Assembly (NCBI GenBank): GCA_965230275.1
Contig: CBDDKO010000002.1
Location: 434,001-498,000, forward strand
Source of the DNA: JAJRRS01 sp965230275
GTDB taxonomy: Bacteria > Planctomycetota > Phycisphaerae > Phycisphaerales > Phycisphaeraceae
Length of the DNA: 64,000 bases
Direction: 5' to 3'
Under the pieces are notes generated by a model that saw only the letters and a program-made list of their open reading frames with translations, was not told where the DNA came from and did no database searches. Shown here piece after piece: positions 28,932 to 38,980 of the stretch; the first letter of the stretch is position 1, and the number at the start of each line of letters is the position of its first letter. The translations under genes were made by a program, and so were the position numbers.

Positions 28932-31900
28932 ATGCACGCAGATTCCACAGTGTCCGGGCCCAGCCGCAAGCAGTTCCGCAGCCGACGCGCTTACCGTCGC
29001 TATATGAAGCGTCATGGTGGCGCCGGAGGTGCGCGCATCGCCCCCATGGATACACACAAAGGTCTGGAAGCGCTGGAGCAGCGCGTGCTGCTGTCGGCTT
29101 CGCCGGTGTTCGAGCTGTCCGACCTGCTCGCCGCCAACGGTGGTGACGGCTCGGAGGGTGTGGTCATCAACGGTGTCTCACTCGACGACCGTTCCGGTAT
29201 CTCGGTGTCTTCAGCGGGAGACGTGAATGACGACGGGTTTGAGGATGTGATCATCGGTGCGTTCCGTGCGACGCCCTCCGGGTTGGATTCCGGGGCCGCC
29301 TACGTCGTCTTCGGCCAGGCTGGCGGGTTTAATGCCTCGCTGCAACTCTCCTCGCTGAACGGGACCAACGGCTTCAGGCTCGATGGTGCCGCGGCTAGCG
29401 ACTTGACCGGTCGCTCGGTAGCCGGGGCTGGCGATGTCAACGGCGACGGGATTGACGATCTGATCGTCGGAGCCTTCCATGAGGACGCAGATCAGATAAC
29501 CCCGGAATTACTCCCGGGGAAGACCTACGTCGTCTATGGGCAAGCCGGCCCATTTGCCAGCTCGATCGACCTGGACTCGCTTAACGGGACCGATGGCTTT
29601 GTCATCAATGGTCTCTCGAACGACGATAATCTGGGCTTCTCTGTCCGTGGGGCTGGTGATATTAATGGCGACGGGCTCGACGACATGATCATCGGTGCCT
29701 ACAAGGCTGATCCTAACTTGCCGGACGTGGACTCAGGTGCTGCTTACGTTGTATTCGGTGATACCGGGTTCGGCTCAAGCTTCGATCTTACGACGCTGGA
29801 TGGAACGAACGGCTTTGTCATCGAAGGTGTTTCCGAGGACGATCAACTCGGTATCTCGGTGAGTTCGGCCGGCGATGTCAACGCCGACGGCCTGGATGAC
29901 TTGGTCATCGGGGCACATCAGGACGACCCCAACGGCGCGGACTCCGGCGCGGCCTATGTGGTCTTCGGTAAGTCCGGTGCTTTCAGCGCGACGCTGGATC
30001 CATCAACGCTTAACGGCTCAAACGGCTTTGCCATCAACGGTGTTGGTGCCGGGGATAACGCCGGGCGTTCTGTAGGCTTGGCGGGTGACTTCAACGGTGA
30101 TGGATTTGCCGATGTCCTGATCGGAGCTCCTTTTGCCGACGGCGCGAATACGAACTCCGGAGCGGCGTATGTCGTCTTCGGCCAGGGTGGCGCGTTTGCG
30201 TCCTCGATCGACCTGTCGACACTCAACGGCACAACCGGCTTCAAGCTCAACGGGATCGATACCGGCGACCAGGCCGGCTTCTCCGTCAGCGGGGCGGGGG
30301 ATGTCAACGGCGACGGGCTGGATGACCTGCTGGTATCAGCCTTCCTCGCGAATCCCAGCGGCACACGTTCGGGTGAGACATACCTAATTCACGGGCGCAC
30401 CTCGGCCATGCCCGCCACGATCAATCTCTCGGCGCTTGCCGGGTCGGATGGATTCGTGCTCAACGGGATCGACGCACAGGATCGTTCCGGTGTTTCGGCG
30501 CGTAGCGCGGGGGACGTGGATGGCGACGGCTTTGATGACCTGATCATCGGTGCGTTCCTCGCGGACCCGAACGGCAGCGCCTCGGGCGAGAGCTACCTTG
30601 TCTTCGGCGGCGACTTCTCCGACGCGGTGACGCTGCCCGGCACCGATCTGAATGATGCGCTCGACGGCACGGCCGGGGTCGACATCATGGTCGCGGGCCG
30701 GGGCTCGGACACGCTGACGTCCAACGGCGGCGCGGATGTCATGCTCGGCGGCGCGGGTGACGATAACTTCGTTATCCCCGGCACCGGCTTCGCTCGGATC
30801 GACGGCGGCAGCGGCGTTAATAAGCTGACCTTTGTAGGCGACAGCACCACCTTCGACCTGACCACGATCAACGAGAACCGCCTGAGCGGTATTCACGAAG
30901 TGGAACTTTCAGGTACGAGCAGCACGGTGACGCTCAACCTGCAGACGGTGCTGAACTTCAGCGATGACAGCAACACGCTGACGGTCATCACCGATGTCTC
31001 GGGCACGGTGAATCGCGGATCGGGCTGGGTGCCTGACGGCCCACCAGATTCTTCCTCCGGGGACCTGGTTGAAACTTACACGCAGGGCAATGCCACACTG
31101 ATCGTCATCACGCTTGGCGACTTCACCGACCCGGTCGTGACGGTGGACCCGCTGGAGACCGACGTGCAATCGCCCGAACTGACCGGCACCGTCAGCGATA
31201 ACGACCCCGTCGTGACGGTCGAGATCACGGTTGACGGCAACACCTACGGCGCCACCAACAACGGCGATGGCACGTGGACCCTGCCGGCCGGGACGATCAG
31301 CCCCGGGCTGGGTGATGGGGTTTACGACGTCGTTGCTGTTGGAACAGACTCTTCGGGTAACGACGGCAGCGACAATACGTCCAACGACCTGCTTGTGGAC
31401 ACATCGGCGCCGGTCGTGACTGTTGACACGCTCTACACCGCCAACACCTCCCCGCAGTTGACGGGTACGATCGATGACCTGGACACGGCGGCCACTGTTG
31501 AGGTCACGGTCGACGGCAACACCTACGCGGCCGTTAATCTCGGTAACGGTGTCTGGTTCCTGCCCGTCGGGACCATCAGCCCCGCGTTAAGCGAAGGTGA
31601 GTACAACGTCTCCGTCACCGCGACCGACCAGTTCAATCAGGCTGGCAATGATGCGACGACTGATGAACTGACCATCGACACCACCGATCCGGTCGTCACG
31701 GTCGACGATCCCGGGACCGTTGACAACGGATCGCCCGAGATCACCGGCACGGTTGTTGATGTGGATGACGCGGCGGTGGTTGTGGTCGAGGTCAACAGCC
31801 TGGTCTTCACCGCGACCAATAACGGCGACGGCACCTGGACGCTGCCCGCGGGCACGATCACGCCGGACCTCGCAGGTGGGGTTTACTCCGTTCAAGCAGC

Positions 31901-34900
31901 GGCCACCGATGCCGCTGGCAACACCGGTGTAACGGCAAGTGCAGCGACCCTGACGGTCGATTCGTCACCCGTGCTCACGGTGAACGCGAAGACCACAAGC
32001 GACCAGACGCCCGAGATCACCGGCACGATCATCGATAACAACACGTCGGCTGATATCACGGTAACGATCAATGGCATCGTCTACACAGCGACCAACAACG
32101 GCGACGGCACGTGGACGCTCGCCGACGACACGATCCAGCCCGGCGACGCGTTGTCTGACGGGACGTATGACGTATCCGCCACCGTGACCGATGACAACGG
32201 CAATCCCGGTGCCGATACCACCACCGATGAATTGGTCATCGACACATCCGCGCCGGTTGTGACCGTAGATACGCTGGTCACCAGCGACACGACACCGCAG
32301 CTTACCGGCACGGTGTCAACTCCTGAGGCGGCAATTGAAGTCACCGTCGATGGCGAAACATATGCTGCGATCAATAACGGTGACGGCACCTGGACGTTGG
32401 CCGATGACACCATCCTGATCGAGGATGCGTTAACGGATGGCCCGTATGACGTAGCAGTGACCGCGACCAACATCGCGCAAACCCCGGTCGCCGGTTCGGA
32501 CGCCACCACCGATGAACTCACCATCGACACCAGCAACCCAGCGGTTACCTTTAGAAACCGTCTTACCAGCGACACCACGCCAACTCTCACGGGAACCTAC
32601 AGCGATAACGACTTAGACGCAGTATCTATCAGCCTGACGATCCCTGGCATTGGGACACTGGATGCCACGAATAACGGTGACGGCACATGGACAATCCTCG
32701 GATCGGCGTTTACGGCTCCGCTGGCTGTCGGGATCTACCAGGTTAATGTGACCGCTCTGGACGCCGCGGGGAACCTCGGCCTGGCGGAGCTGCCGAATGT
32801 GATCAACATCCAAGCTGCCGCACACACGGTCGGTGTCGATCCGCTGACCACCAACGACACAACGCCGGAGCTGACCGGCACGGTGTCCGACGCGACCGCC
32901 GATGTCGAGGTTACCGTCGAGGGCAACACCTACACCGCAACCAACAACGGCGACGGCACCTGGACGCTTGCCGATGACACGATCAGCCCCGCCCTGGCCG
33001 ACGGAACGTATGACATCCACGTCACCGCCACCGTCATCGGCTTATTCGAAGACATAGTCGGCGAGGAAGTCGCGGATGCACTGGTGATTGATACGGTTGG
33101 GCCCGAAGTCACGATTAACCCCGCGGTGACAAGTGACACGACGCCGGAGCTGACCGGCACCATCGATTCGACCACCGCTACGATCGATGTCACCGTCAAC
33201 GGCAACACCTACTCAGCAACGAACAACGGCGACGGCACCTGGACGCTTGCCGACAACACCATCACCCCGGGGCTGCCCGTCGGGATCTATGATGTACTTG
33301 TCGAGGCGAACGACGATCTGGGTAATGTTGGGGCAGACGCCTCGATCGATGAGTTACAGATCACCATCCCGCTGATCAATTCGATCGACGTCAACGACCT
33401 GTTCATCGTCAACGGCGGAGACGGGACGGAAGGTACCGTATTCCAAGGCATCAACGAATCTGACCTGGCAGGTAACTCGGCGAAGTCCGCAGGCGATATC
33501 AATGGTGACGGGTTCGACGACCTGATCATCGGCGCGACCGGTGCCGACCCGGTGAGCAACAACGACGGCGCGGCCTATATCATCTTCGGCTCGGCGGCCG
33601 GCTTCCCGGCGGAGTTCGACCTCGCCACACTCAACGGGACCAACGGATTCCGAGTCGATGCACTGGGCGCGATCGACGACCTGGGCGTCTCGGTCGCCGC
33701 GGCGGGTGACGTGAACGGCGACGGGCTGGGCGACATCATCATCGGGGCCGACAAGGCCGACCCGACGCTCTTCAATGAGGGCGTTGCCTATGTCATCTAC
33801 GGTTCGACATCGCCCTTCACGGCGACGTTCGATCTGACCACACTTAACGGAACGAACGGATTCGTCTTTGAGGGCGAGGCAAACAGTGACCGGGCCGGCT
33901 TCTCGGTCAACACCGCCGGTGATATCAACGGCGACGGGTTGAGCGACGTGGTCATCGGATCGCTTAATGGCGACGACGGCGTGACCGCCGACACCGGTCG
34001 ATCGTACGTTATCTTTGGTTCAACCTCGGCCATGCCCGCGACCATAACCGCGGCTGCCCTGGACGGGACCACCGGTTTTATCCTGACCGGTGAAGCGACC
34101 GGCGACAGTGCCGGCTTCAGCGTCGGCACCGCCGGCGACATGAACGGCGACGGCATCGACGACCTGCGCATCGGGGCGCCAGACGCGAACAGTGACATGG
34201 GCAAGGCCTACGTCGTGTTCGGCAAGACCACCGGTTTCTCCGCGGAGATCGATCTTGGCTCGCTTAACGGCACGGACGGCTTCGCGGTGCTTGGCGATAC
34301 AGCCGACATGGAGCTTGGCTTCTCGGTTTCGACAATCGGCGATCACAACGGCGACGGCCTGGATGACCTGCTGATCGGCGCGCCTGCCGATACCACGACG
34401 GGCACGGCTTATGTGATCTACGGCTCCACCTCCGCGTTCTCGGCAAGCATCACGCTCGCTTCACTCGACGGCACCAACGGCTTTGAACTACTGGGGGTGG
34501 ATACCAATGGCAGTGACGGCGAGGATACTGGCTTTAATGTGTCCGGCGTCGGCGACATCAACGGTGACGGCTTCGATGACCTGCTGATCGGTGCACCCAA
34601 GGGCAACCAGGCCGGCGGCTTCGAGAACGGCCAGAGCTACTTACTCTTGGGACGATCACTTTCCTACGGCGCTTCGCTGGACCTGGCGACGGTGCCCGGT
34701 GATAGCGGATTCGTGATCAACGGCCGATCCTTCCTGGATAATGCTGGGCGGTATGTGAGCTTTGCAGGCGACGTCAACGGCGACGGTTTCAAGGACCTGC
34801 TGGTCGCCGCCCGCAACGCCGACCCCAACGGCAACAACGACGCAGGCGAAACCTATTTGATCTACGGCCGCGACTTCTCCGGCACCATCACACACGCCGG

Positions 34901-36980
34901 CGGGTCCGGGGCAGATGTCTTTAACGGCTCGGCAAGCCGAGACGCAATGATCTCCGGGGCCGGCGACGATGAACTGATCGGCAATGGTGGGTCCGATGTC
35001 CTCAGCGCCGGGCAGGGCGACGACCTGCTTGCTATCTCCGACACCGGTTTCATGCGGCTCTCCGGCGGCTCGGGCTTCGATACGCTACGTCTTGACGGGG
35101 CGGGCATCACGCTGGACCTGACCGCGATCAGTGACGTCGCCGTCAACGGCATCGAGCAGATCGACGTCCGTGGCTCGGGCGCGAACAGCCTGACGCTGGA
35201 CCTGCTGGAAGTGCTTAACCTATCTGACACCACCAACACACTGTTGATTCTGGCTGATGCCGATGACACCGTGGATATCGGCACGGGCTGGACGTTCACC
35301 GGTCAGGAAGTCATCGACAGCTTTGCCTTTGATGTCTTCACGCAAGGCAACGCCACGATCAAGCAGCAGGGCACAGCTGTGGACATCACCGACCCCGTGG
35401 TCACGGTCGATCCCCTGGCGACGAATGACTCCACACCTCAGCTGACCGGCACGGTCGTCGATGACGATCCGCTCACGACGGTTGAGGTTACGGTCAACGG
35501 CGAAACCTATACCGCGACCAACAACGGTGACGGTACATGGACCCTGGCAGACAACACGATCACGCCCGCCCTGAGCGATGGGACTTACGACGTATCTGTC
35601 TCGGCAACCGACACGGCCAACAACACCGGCAGTGATGCATCCACAGACGAGTTGACCGTCGATACTACAGCTCCGGTTGTCACGGTAGACCCATTGACGA
35701 CGGATGACCCATCGCCGCAGCTGACCGGGACGGTTGTTGATGCCGATCCGACGGCGACCGTTGAAGTCACCATCAACTTCATCACTTACACCGCGACCAA
35801 CAACGGCGACGGCACCTGGACCTTGCCGGATAGCACCATCACCACTGACCTTTACGACGGAACGTATGATGTGTCCGTTTCTGCGACCGACACCTTCGGC
35901 AACACCGGCTCCGACGCCACCACCGATGAGTTGGTGATCGACGGGGGTCTGCCGGAAGTCTTTATCAACCCGCTGATGACGTCCGATGGTACGCCGGAAC
36001 TGACCGGCCTCGTGTTCGATAACGATGACGCCAATGTAACCGTCGAGCTGTTCGTCAACGGCACGTTCTATACCGCGACCAACAACGGTGATGGCACGTG
36101 GACACTGCCCGACAACACCATCAGCCCGCCGTTGACCGACGGCACCTGGGACATCGGCGCCAGGCTGACCGACGCTGACGGGAATGTCGGCTGGGACTTC
36201 TCGATCAACGAACTGGTTGTCGACTTGCCGCCCGTGGTTACCGTGGACCCGCTGACAACCATGGATACCACACCCGAACTGACAGGCACGGTCATCGACG
36301 CGAGTGCATCCACCACGGTTGAGGTCACTGTCAATGGCATCACTTACGCCGCGAATAACAACGGCGACGGCACGTGGACCCTGCCGGACGATACGATCGC
36401 ACCTGCGCTATCCGCCGGGACGTACGACGTCAGCGTGACAGCGACCGATCCAAACAACAGTGTTGGCTCCGATGCGACCACTGACGAACTAGTCATTGAT
36501 GTGGCGACTATCCCCGGCGATGTGGATGGGGATGGGTTTGTCGGCCTGGATGATCTGGATATCCTGCTGAACAACTGGAACCTCTTCACGCCCCCGGGCG
36601 ATCCACGCGGCGACTTGACCGGTGATAACTTCGTCGGTTTGGACGACTTAGATATCGTGCTGAACAACTGGAACGCGGGTACGCCGCCGGCGGCCGAGGC
36701 CTCCGTGGCTTCAAACCCTGCGACCACTACACCTGAGCAGGCCTCCAGTGAAGAGCAGACGGCACCGACCAGCGTGCAGACGGTCTCGGTCGTGGAGGAA
36801 GCGGAGGCGGTCGAAACGCCGACACAGCCCGCTGCAGATCAAACGTCCGACTCAACAGGATGGAGTTGGATGCTCGATCACCAGAACGACGGCCGCAGCG
36901 CATTCTCGGACGCCGACGAGGACGAAGCCTCGGACAGCGTTCTGGACCTGGCGGCGCCGCTGGATCAGGCCGGCCTGTAA
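28932..36980 (+). CDS. Giant LEPR-XLL surface protein with two FG-GAP propellers, Ig-like repeats and dockerin
   Basis: This protein has 2682 residues from the ATG at 28932 (Shine-Dalgarno gggagaggg); the frame is open to 28878. A basic N-terminus leads to GLEALEQRVLLSA, the LEPR-XLL type export motif of planctomycetes. The body is a two-fold architecture. Seven FG-GAP repeats (AGDVNGDGxDDLIIGA type; nt about 29120-30600) are followed by a short RTX-like glycine segment (GGADVMLGGAGDDN) and eight Ig-like repeats with a TNNGDGTWTL core (31126-33360). The order then repeats: seven FG-GAP (33380-34880), a GGSDVLSAGQGDD segment and four Ig-like repeats (35390-36510). Two dockerin-like motifs and a 95-residue acidic tail end it. 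No PEP-CTERM signal is present. It is probably a calcium-binding adhesin or matrix protein. Confidence 0.9.
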   Translation: MHADSTVSGPSRKQFRSRRAYRRYMKRHGGAGGARIAPMDTHKGLEALEQRVLLSASPVFELSDLLAANGGDGSEGVVINGVSLDDRSGISVSSAGDVNDDGFEDVIIGAFRATPSGLDSGAAYVVFGQAGGFNASLQLSSLNGTNGFRLDGAAASDLTGRSVAGAGDVNGDGIDDLIVGAFHEDADQITPELLPGKTYVVYGQAGPFASSIDLDSLNGTDGFVINGLSNDDNLGFSVRGAGDINGDGLDDMIIGAYKADPNLPDVDSGAAYVVFGDTGFGSSFDLTTLDGTNGFVIEGVSEDDQLGISVSSAGDVNADGLDDLVIGAHQDDPNGADSGAAYVVFGKSGAFSATLDPSTLNGSNGFAINGVGAGDNAGRSVGLAGDFNGDGFADVLIGAPFADGANTNSGAAYVVFGQGGAFASSIDLSTLNGTTGFKLNGIDTGDQAGFSVSGAGDVNGDGLDDLLVSAFLANPSGTRSGETYLIHGRTSAMPATINLSALAGSDGFVLNGIDAQDRSGVSARSAGDVDGDGFDDLIIGAFLADPNGSASGESYLVFGGDFSDAVTLPGTDLNDALDGTAGVDIMVAGRGSDTLTSNGGADVMLGGAGDDNFVIPGTGFARIDGGSGVNKLTFVGDSTTFDLTTINENRLSGIHEVELSGTSSTVTLNLQTVLNFSDDSNTLTVITDVSGTVNRGSGWVPDGPPDSSSGDLVETYTQGNATLIVITLGDFTDPVVTVDPLETDVQSPELTGTVSDNDPVVTVEITVDGNTYGATNNGDGTWTLPAGTISPGLGDGVYDVVAVGTDSSGNDGSDNTSNDLLVDTSAPVVTVDTLYTANTSPQLTGTIDDLDTAATVEVTVDGNTYAAVNLGNGVWFLPVGTISPALSEGEYNVSVTATDQFNQAGNDATTDELTIDTTDPVVTVDDPGTVDNGSPEITGTVVDVDDAAVVVVEVNSLVFTATNNGDGTWTLPAGTITPDLAGGVYSVQAAATDAAGNTGVTASAATLTVDSSPVLTVNAKTTSDQTPEITGTIIDNNTSADITVTINGIVYTATNNGDGTWTLADDTIQPGDALSDGTYDVSATVTDDNGNPGADTTTDELVIDTSAPVVTVDTLVTSDTTPQLTGTVSTPEAAIEVTVDGETYAAINNGDGTWTLADDTILIEDALTDGPYDVAVTATNIAQTPVAGSDATTDELTIDTSNPAVTFRNRLTSDTTPTLTGTYSDNDLDAVSISLTIPGIGTLDATNNGDGTWTILGSAFTAPLAVGIYQVNVTALDAAGNLGLAELPNVINIQAAAHTVGVDPLTTNDTTPELTGTVSDATADVEVTVEGNTYTATNNGDGTWTLADDTISPALADGTYDIHVTATVIGLFEDIVGEEVADALVIDTVGPEVTINPAVTSDTTPELTGTIDSTTATIDVTVNGNTYSATNNGDGTWTLADNTITPGLPVGIYDVLVEANDDLGNVGADASIDELQITIPLINSIDVNDLFIVNGGDGTEGTVFQGINESDLAGNSAKSAGDINGDGFDDLIIGATGADPVSNNDGAAYIIFGSAAGFPAEFDLATLNGTNGFRVDALGAIDDLGVSVAAAGDVNGDGLGDIIIGADKADPTLFNEGVAYVIYGSTSPFTATFDLTTLNGTNGFVFEGEANSDRAGFSVNTAGDINGDGLSDVVIGSLNGDDGVTADTGRSYVIFGSTSAMPATITAAALDGTTGFILTGEATGDSAGFSVGTAGDMNGDGIDDLRIGAPDANSDMGKAYVVFGKTTGFSAEIDLGSLNGTDGFAVLGDTADMELGFSVSTIGDHNGDGLDDLLIGAPADTTTGTAYVIYGSTSAFSASITLASLDGTNGFELLGVDTNGSDGEDTGFNVSGVGDINGDGFDDLLIGAPKGNQAGGFENGQSYLLLGRSLSYGASLDLATVPGDSGFVINGRSFLDNAGRYVSFAGDVNGDGFKDLLVAARNADPNGNNDAGETYLIYGRDFSGTITHAGGSGADVFNGSASRDAMISGAGDDELIGNGGSDVLSAGQGDDLLAISDTGFMRLSGGSGFDTLRLDGAGITLDLTAISDVAVNGIEQIDVRGSGANSLTLDLLEVLNLSDTTNTLLILADADDTVDIGTGWTFTGQEVIDSFAFDVFTQGNATIKQQGTAVDITDPVVTVDPLATNDSTPQLTGTVVDDDPLTTVEVTVNGETYTATNNGDGTWTLADNTITPALSDGTYDVSVSATDTANNTGSDASTDELTVDTTAPVVTVDPLTTDDPSPQLTGTVVDADPTATVEVTINFITYTATNNGDGTWTLPDSTITTDLYDGTYDVSVSATDTFGNTGSDATTDELVIDGGLPEVFINPLMTSDGTPELTGLVFDNDDANVTVELFVNGTFYTATNNGDGTWTLPDNTISPPLTDGTWDIGARLTDADGNVGWDFSINELVVDLPPVVTVDPLTTMDTTPELTGTVIDASASTTVEVTVNGITYAANNNGDGTWTLPDDTIAPALSAGTYDVSVTATDPNNSVGSDATTDELVIDVATIPGDVDGDGFVGLDDLDILLNNWNLFTPPGDPRGDLTGDNFVGLDDLDIVLNNWNAGTPPAAEASVASNPATTTPEQASSEEQTAPTSVQTVSVVEEAEAVETPTQPAADQTSDSTGWSWMLDHQNDGRSAFSDADEDEASDSVLDLAAPLDQAGL
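31180..36480 (+). repeat. Twelve intragenic Ig-like repeats in two blocks (8 + 4)
   Basis: Units of about 90 codons share the core (A/T)TNNGDGTWTL(A/P)(D/A)(D/N/G)TI and a DELxID end. The DNA also stays similar (accaacaacggcgacggcac in several units), which points to recent duplication or gene conversion. The first block has eight units and the second four; the second unit of block one is the most diverged (NLGNGVWFL). The blocks are separated by the second propeller. Confidence 0.85.
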
Positions 36981-37141
36981 GACACGATCCTTCAAACACC
37001 AATCGATCCGGTTGGGCCTGATCGGGAGGCCCCGACTCTGCTATCATGTGATTCTCACGGGCGACGGTCGCCTGGGATGACGGGGGAGCGTCCGGAATGA
37101 CGTCCGGGGGAGTATCCGGGGGCGGGGGTTGTGAGGATCGC

Positions 37142-38878
37142 GTGTCGTATACCGTATTGGCAAGACGTTACCGCTCGACCAGCTTCGCCGGCGTGATCGG
37201 CCAGGAGCCGATCGCCTCGACGCTGCGCAACGCCATCGAGCAGGGCCGGGTCGCCCACGCGTACCTGTTCACCGGCACACGCGGCGTCGGCAAGACGTCC
37301 ATGGCCCGGATCTACGCCCGCGCCTTGAACGCCCCGGCAACGGTCGAGGACGCTCCTTTGCCTCCCGACGCCGAGGCCGATGGTGGTTTCCCCGATGAGG
37401 AAGTCCAGCAGCGCATGGCCGAGGCGATCATGCGCGGGGAAGACCTGAACGTCATCGAGATCGACGGCGCATCCAACCGCGGCGTAGATGAGGCCCGCCA
37501 ACTCATCGCCAACGCCGGGCTCAGCCCAACCGGCAACGCACGTTACAAGGTCTACATCATCGACGAGGTCCACATGCTCACGCGCGAGGCGTTTAACGCT
37601 TTGCTCAAGACCATGGAGGAGCCGCCGCCGCATGTGAAGTTCATCCTCTGCACGACCGAGCCGCACAAGGTCCCGGCGACGATCCATTCTCGCTGCCAGG
37701 CGTTCGACTTCCGTAACATCCCCACGCCGAAGATCGCGGACCATCTTAAAAACGTACTCGGCAGCGAATCGATCGAGGCAGACGAGCAGGTGATCTGGCA
37801 GATCGCGCGCCTGGCCAATGGCTCGATGCGCGACGGGCTTTCGTTGCTGGATCGGCTGATCGCGACCGGGCAATCACCCCTGACCCCGGCGGTGCTCGAG
37901 GAGATGTTCGGCCTGCCGGACGCGCAGCTCGTTAACACGCTGATCGATGCGATCGCCAGCGGCGACGTCAAGGCATCGATCGAAGCCAACGCCAACCTCA
38001 TCGCCAACGGCGTCAGCCAGGACCAGGTGATGGAGGTCTTGATCGATCGTTTCCGGCAGTTGATGCTGATCTGCGCCTGCGGGTCGGAGAGCGAGTTGAT
38101 AGAGCTGTCGGACGAGGCCCGGGCCGAGGCGGCTGAACAGGCCAAGCGGTTTGACGCTTCGGGGTTGACGTACATGATCGCCCTGTGTGAGTCGGTGCAG
38201 CGCAACGGGAAGGCCAGTGCGACGCCCCGGGCGCTGCTGGACGCGACCATTGTTCGCTTGGCGCTTGCCGAGAAGATGGCGGACGTGGCGGCGGTGCTGT
38301 CGGGCAATAGCAGTTCGGCCGGTATCGCCTCAACAAGTCAAAAAAAAAAGCTAGCCGCTAGGCCGACTTCTAATCCGCCTCGGCCGGGAAACCGTCAAGC
38401 GCCGGCCGTTCCGGCTCCAACTCCCAGTCCACAGGCCGCGCCCCCCGTTGATATCAATACGAACGATCCCGCCGAGGTGATGGACGCGCTGCGCGATCGG
38501 GTGTCTGATCGGCCGGCGTTATCGTGGCTTCGGTTCGTGAATATCGTCAAGCTCGATGAGCAGGCTGTGGTCCTCAGCCCGACGCCGGGACACCGGGAGG
38601 TGATGGCGTTCGCCAAAGGCCAACGGCTGGAGGATTTGGCTAACGAATTGTGGCCGATCCTGGGTCGGCGCGTGCGCGTCAGCATGCAGGCACCAGATAA
38701 TGGTGGCGGTGCATCCGGGGTTGACGACAAGAGCACATCCAACGGCCAGACACGCTCGCAGATCAGCCAGGCCGAACGCCGGGCCGCGCTGGACCTGCCG
38801 TTGGTCAAGCAGGTGATGGACCTGTTCCCCGACGCGGTCGTGACCGATGTGAGGGATGAGGAGCAAACGGATTTATGA
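37142..38878 (+). CDS. dnaX: DNA polymerase III subunits gamma/tau
   Basis: This protein has 578 residues from GTG 37142 (gagg eight bases upstream; the frame extends to 37097 with a low-complexity Gly/Ser start). It is the clamp-loader ATPase: SYTVLARRYRSTSFAGVIGQE, Walker A GTRGVGKTS, Walker B IIDEVHML and the SRC motif HSRCQAF are all present. The zinc module normally found between them (four Cys) is missing: ALNAPATVEDAPLPPDAEAD up to VIEIDGASN has no Cys. Domain III follows to residue about 385. An A10 run at codons 400-403 is followed by stops in both other frames, so a shorter gamma-like form is likely. The C-terminal part (residues about 430-578) is the tau-specific region. The TGA stop lies in a repeat arm. 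Confidence 0.95.
   Translation: MSYTVLARRYRSTSFAGVIGQEPIASTLRNAIEQGRVAHAYLFTGTRGVGKTSMARIYARALNAPATVEDAPLPPDAEADGGFPDEEVQQRMAEAIMRGEDLNVIEIDGASNRGVDEARQLIANAGLSPTGNARYKVYIIDEVHMLTREAFNALLKTMEEPPPHVKFILCTTEPHKVPATIHSRCQAFDFRNIPTPKIADHLKNVLGSESIEADEQVIWQIARLANGSMRDGLSLLDRLIATGQSPLTPAVLEEMFGLPDAQLVNTLIDAIASGDVKASIEANANLIANGVSQDQVMEVLIDRFRQLMLICACGSESELIELSDEARAEAAEQAKRFDASGLTYMIALCESVQRNGKASATPRALLDATIVRLALAEKMADVAAVLSGNSSSAGIASTSQKKKLAARPTSNPPRPGNRQAPAVPAPTPSPQAAPPVDINTNDPAEVMDALRDRVSDRPALSWLRFVNIVKLDEQAVVLSPTPGHREVMAFAKGQRLEDLANELWPILGRRVRVSMQAPDNGGGASGVDDKSTSNGQTRSQISQAERRAALDLPLVKQVMDLFPDAVVTDVRDEEQTDL
38340..38361 (+). promoter_or_regulatory. Slippery A10 tract with immediate stops in both alternative frames
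   Basis: Ten A (38340-38349) are followed by g and ctagccgctagg. In the main frame it reads CAA AAA AAA AAG CTA. One extra A (or -1 slip) gives AAA GCT AGC CGC TAG; one lost A (or +1) gives AGC TAG. Products would be 406 or 403 residues, close to gamma-type DnaX. In E. coli this happens by ribosomal frameshift and in Thermus by RNA polymerase slippage on an A9 run. Confidence 0.7.
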
Positions 38879-38980
38879 TTTATGACGTCAGAATTATGAT
38901 GTCTCGCGTAAGTCCACTACCTATTTGTTGAGCGTTGCTTTTCACATCTCAAATCATCCATCCATAATCATCAATTCTTA
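38868..38980. repeat. Degenerate inverted repeat (ATTTATGATT type) at the dnaX 3' end
   Basis: The left arm gatttatgatttatgacgtc overlaps the dnaX stop (TGA 38876-38878). The right part, caaatcatccatccataatcatcaattc (38950-38977), is a diverged reverse copy. The same repeat family occurs, better conserved, at 54785-54879. Confidence 0.5.

Noticed and set aside
31180..36480. Possible CRISPR array from regularly repeated sequence
   Set aside because: The repeats are in-frame protein repeats of about 270 bp with no short palindromic units or unique spacers.
38340..38349. A10 run as a sequencing or assembly error
   Set aside because: The frame is intact through the run and continues for 176 residues with DnaX-like sequence; a 10-A count keeps the frame. 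An error of one base would break it.
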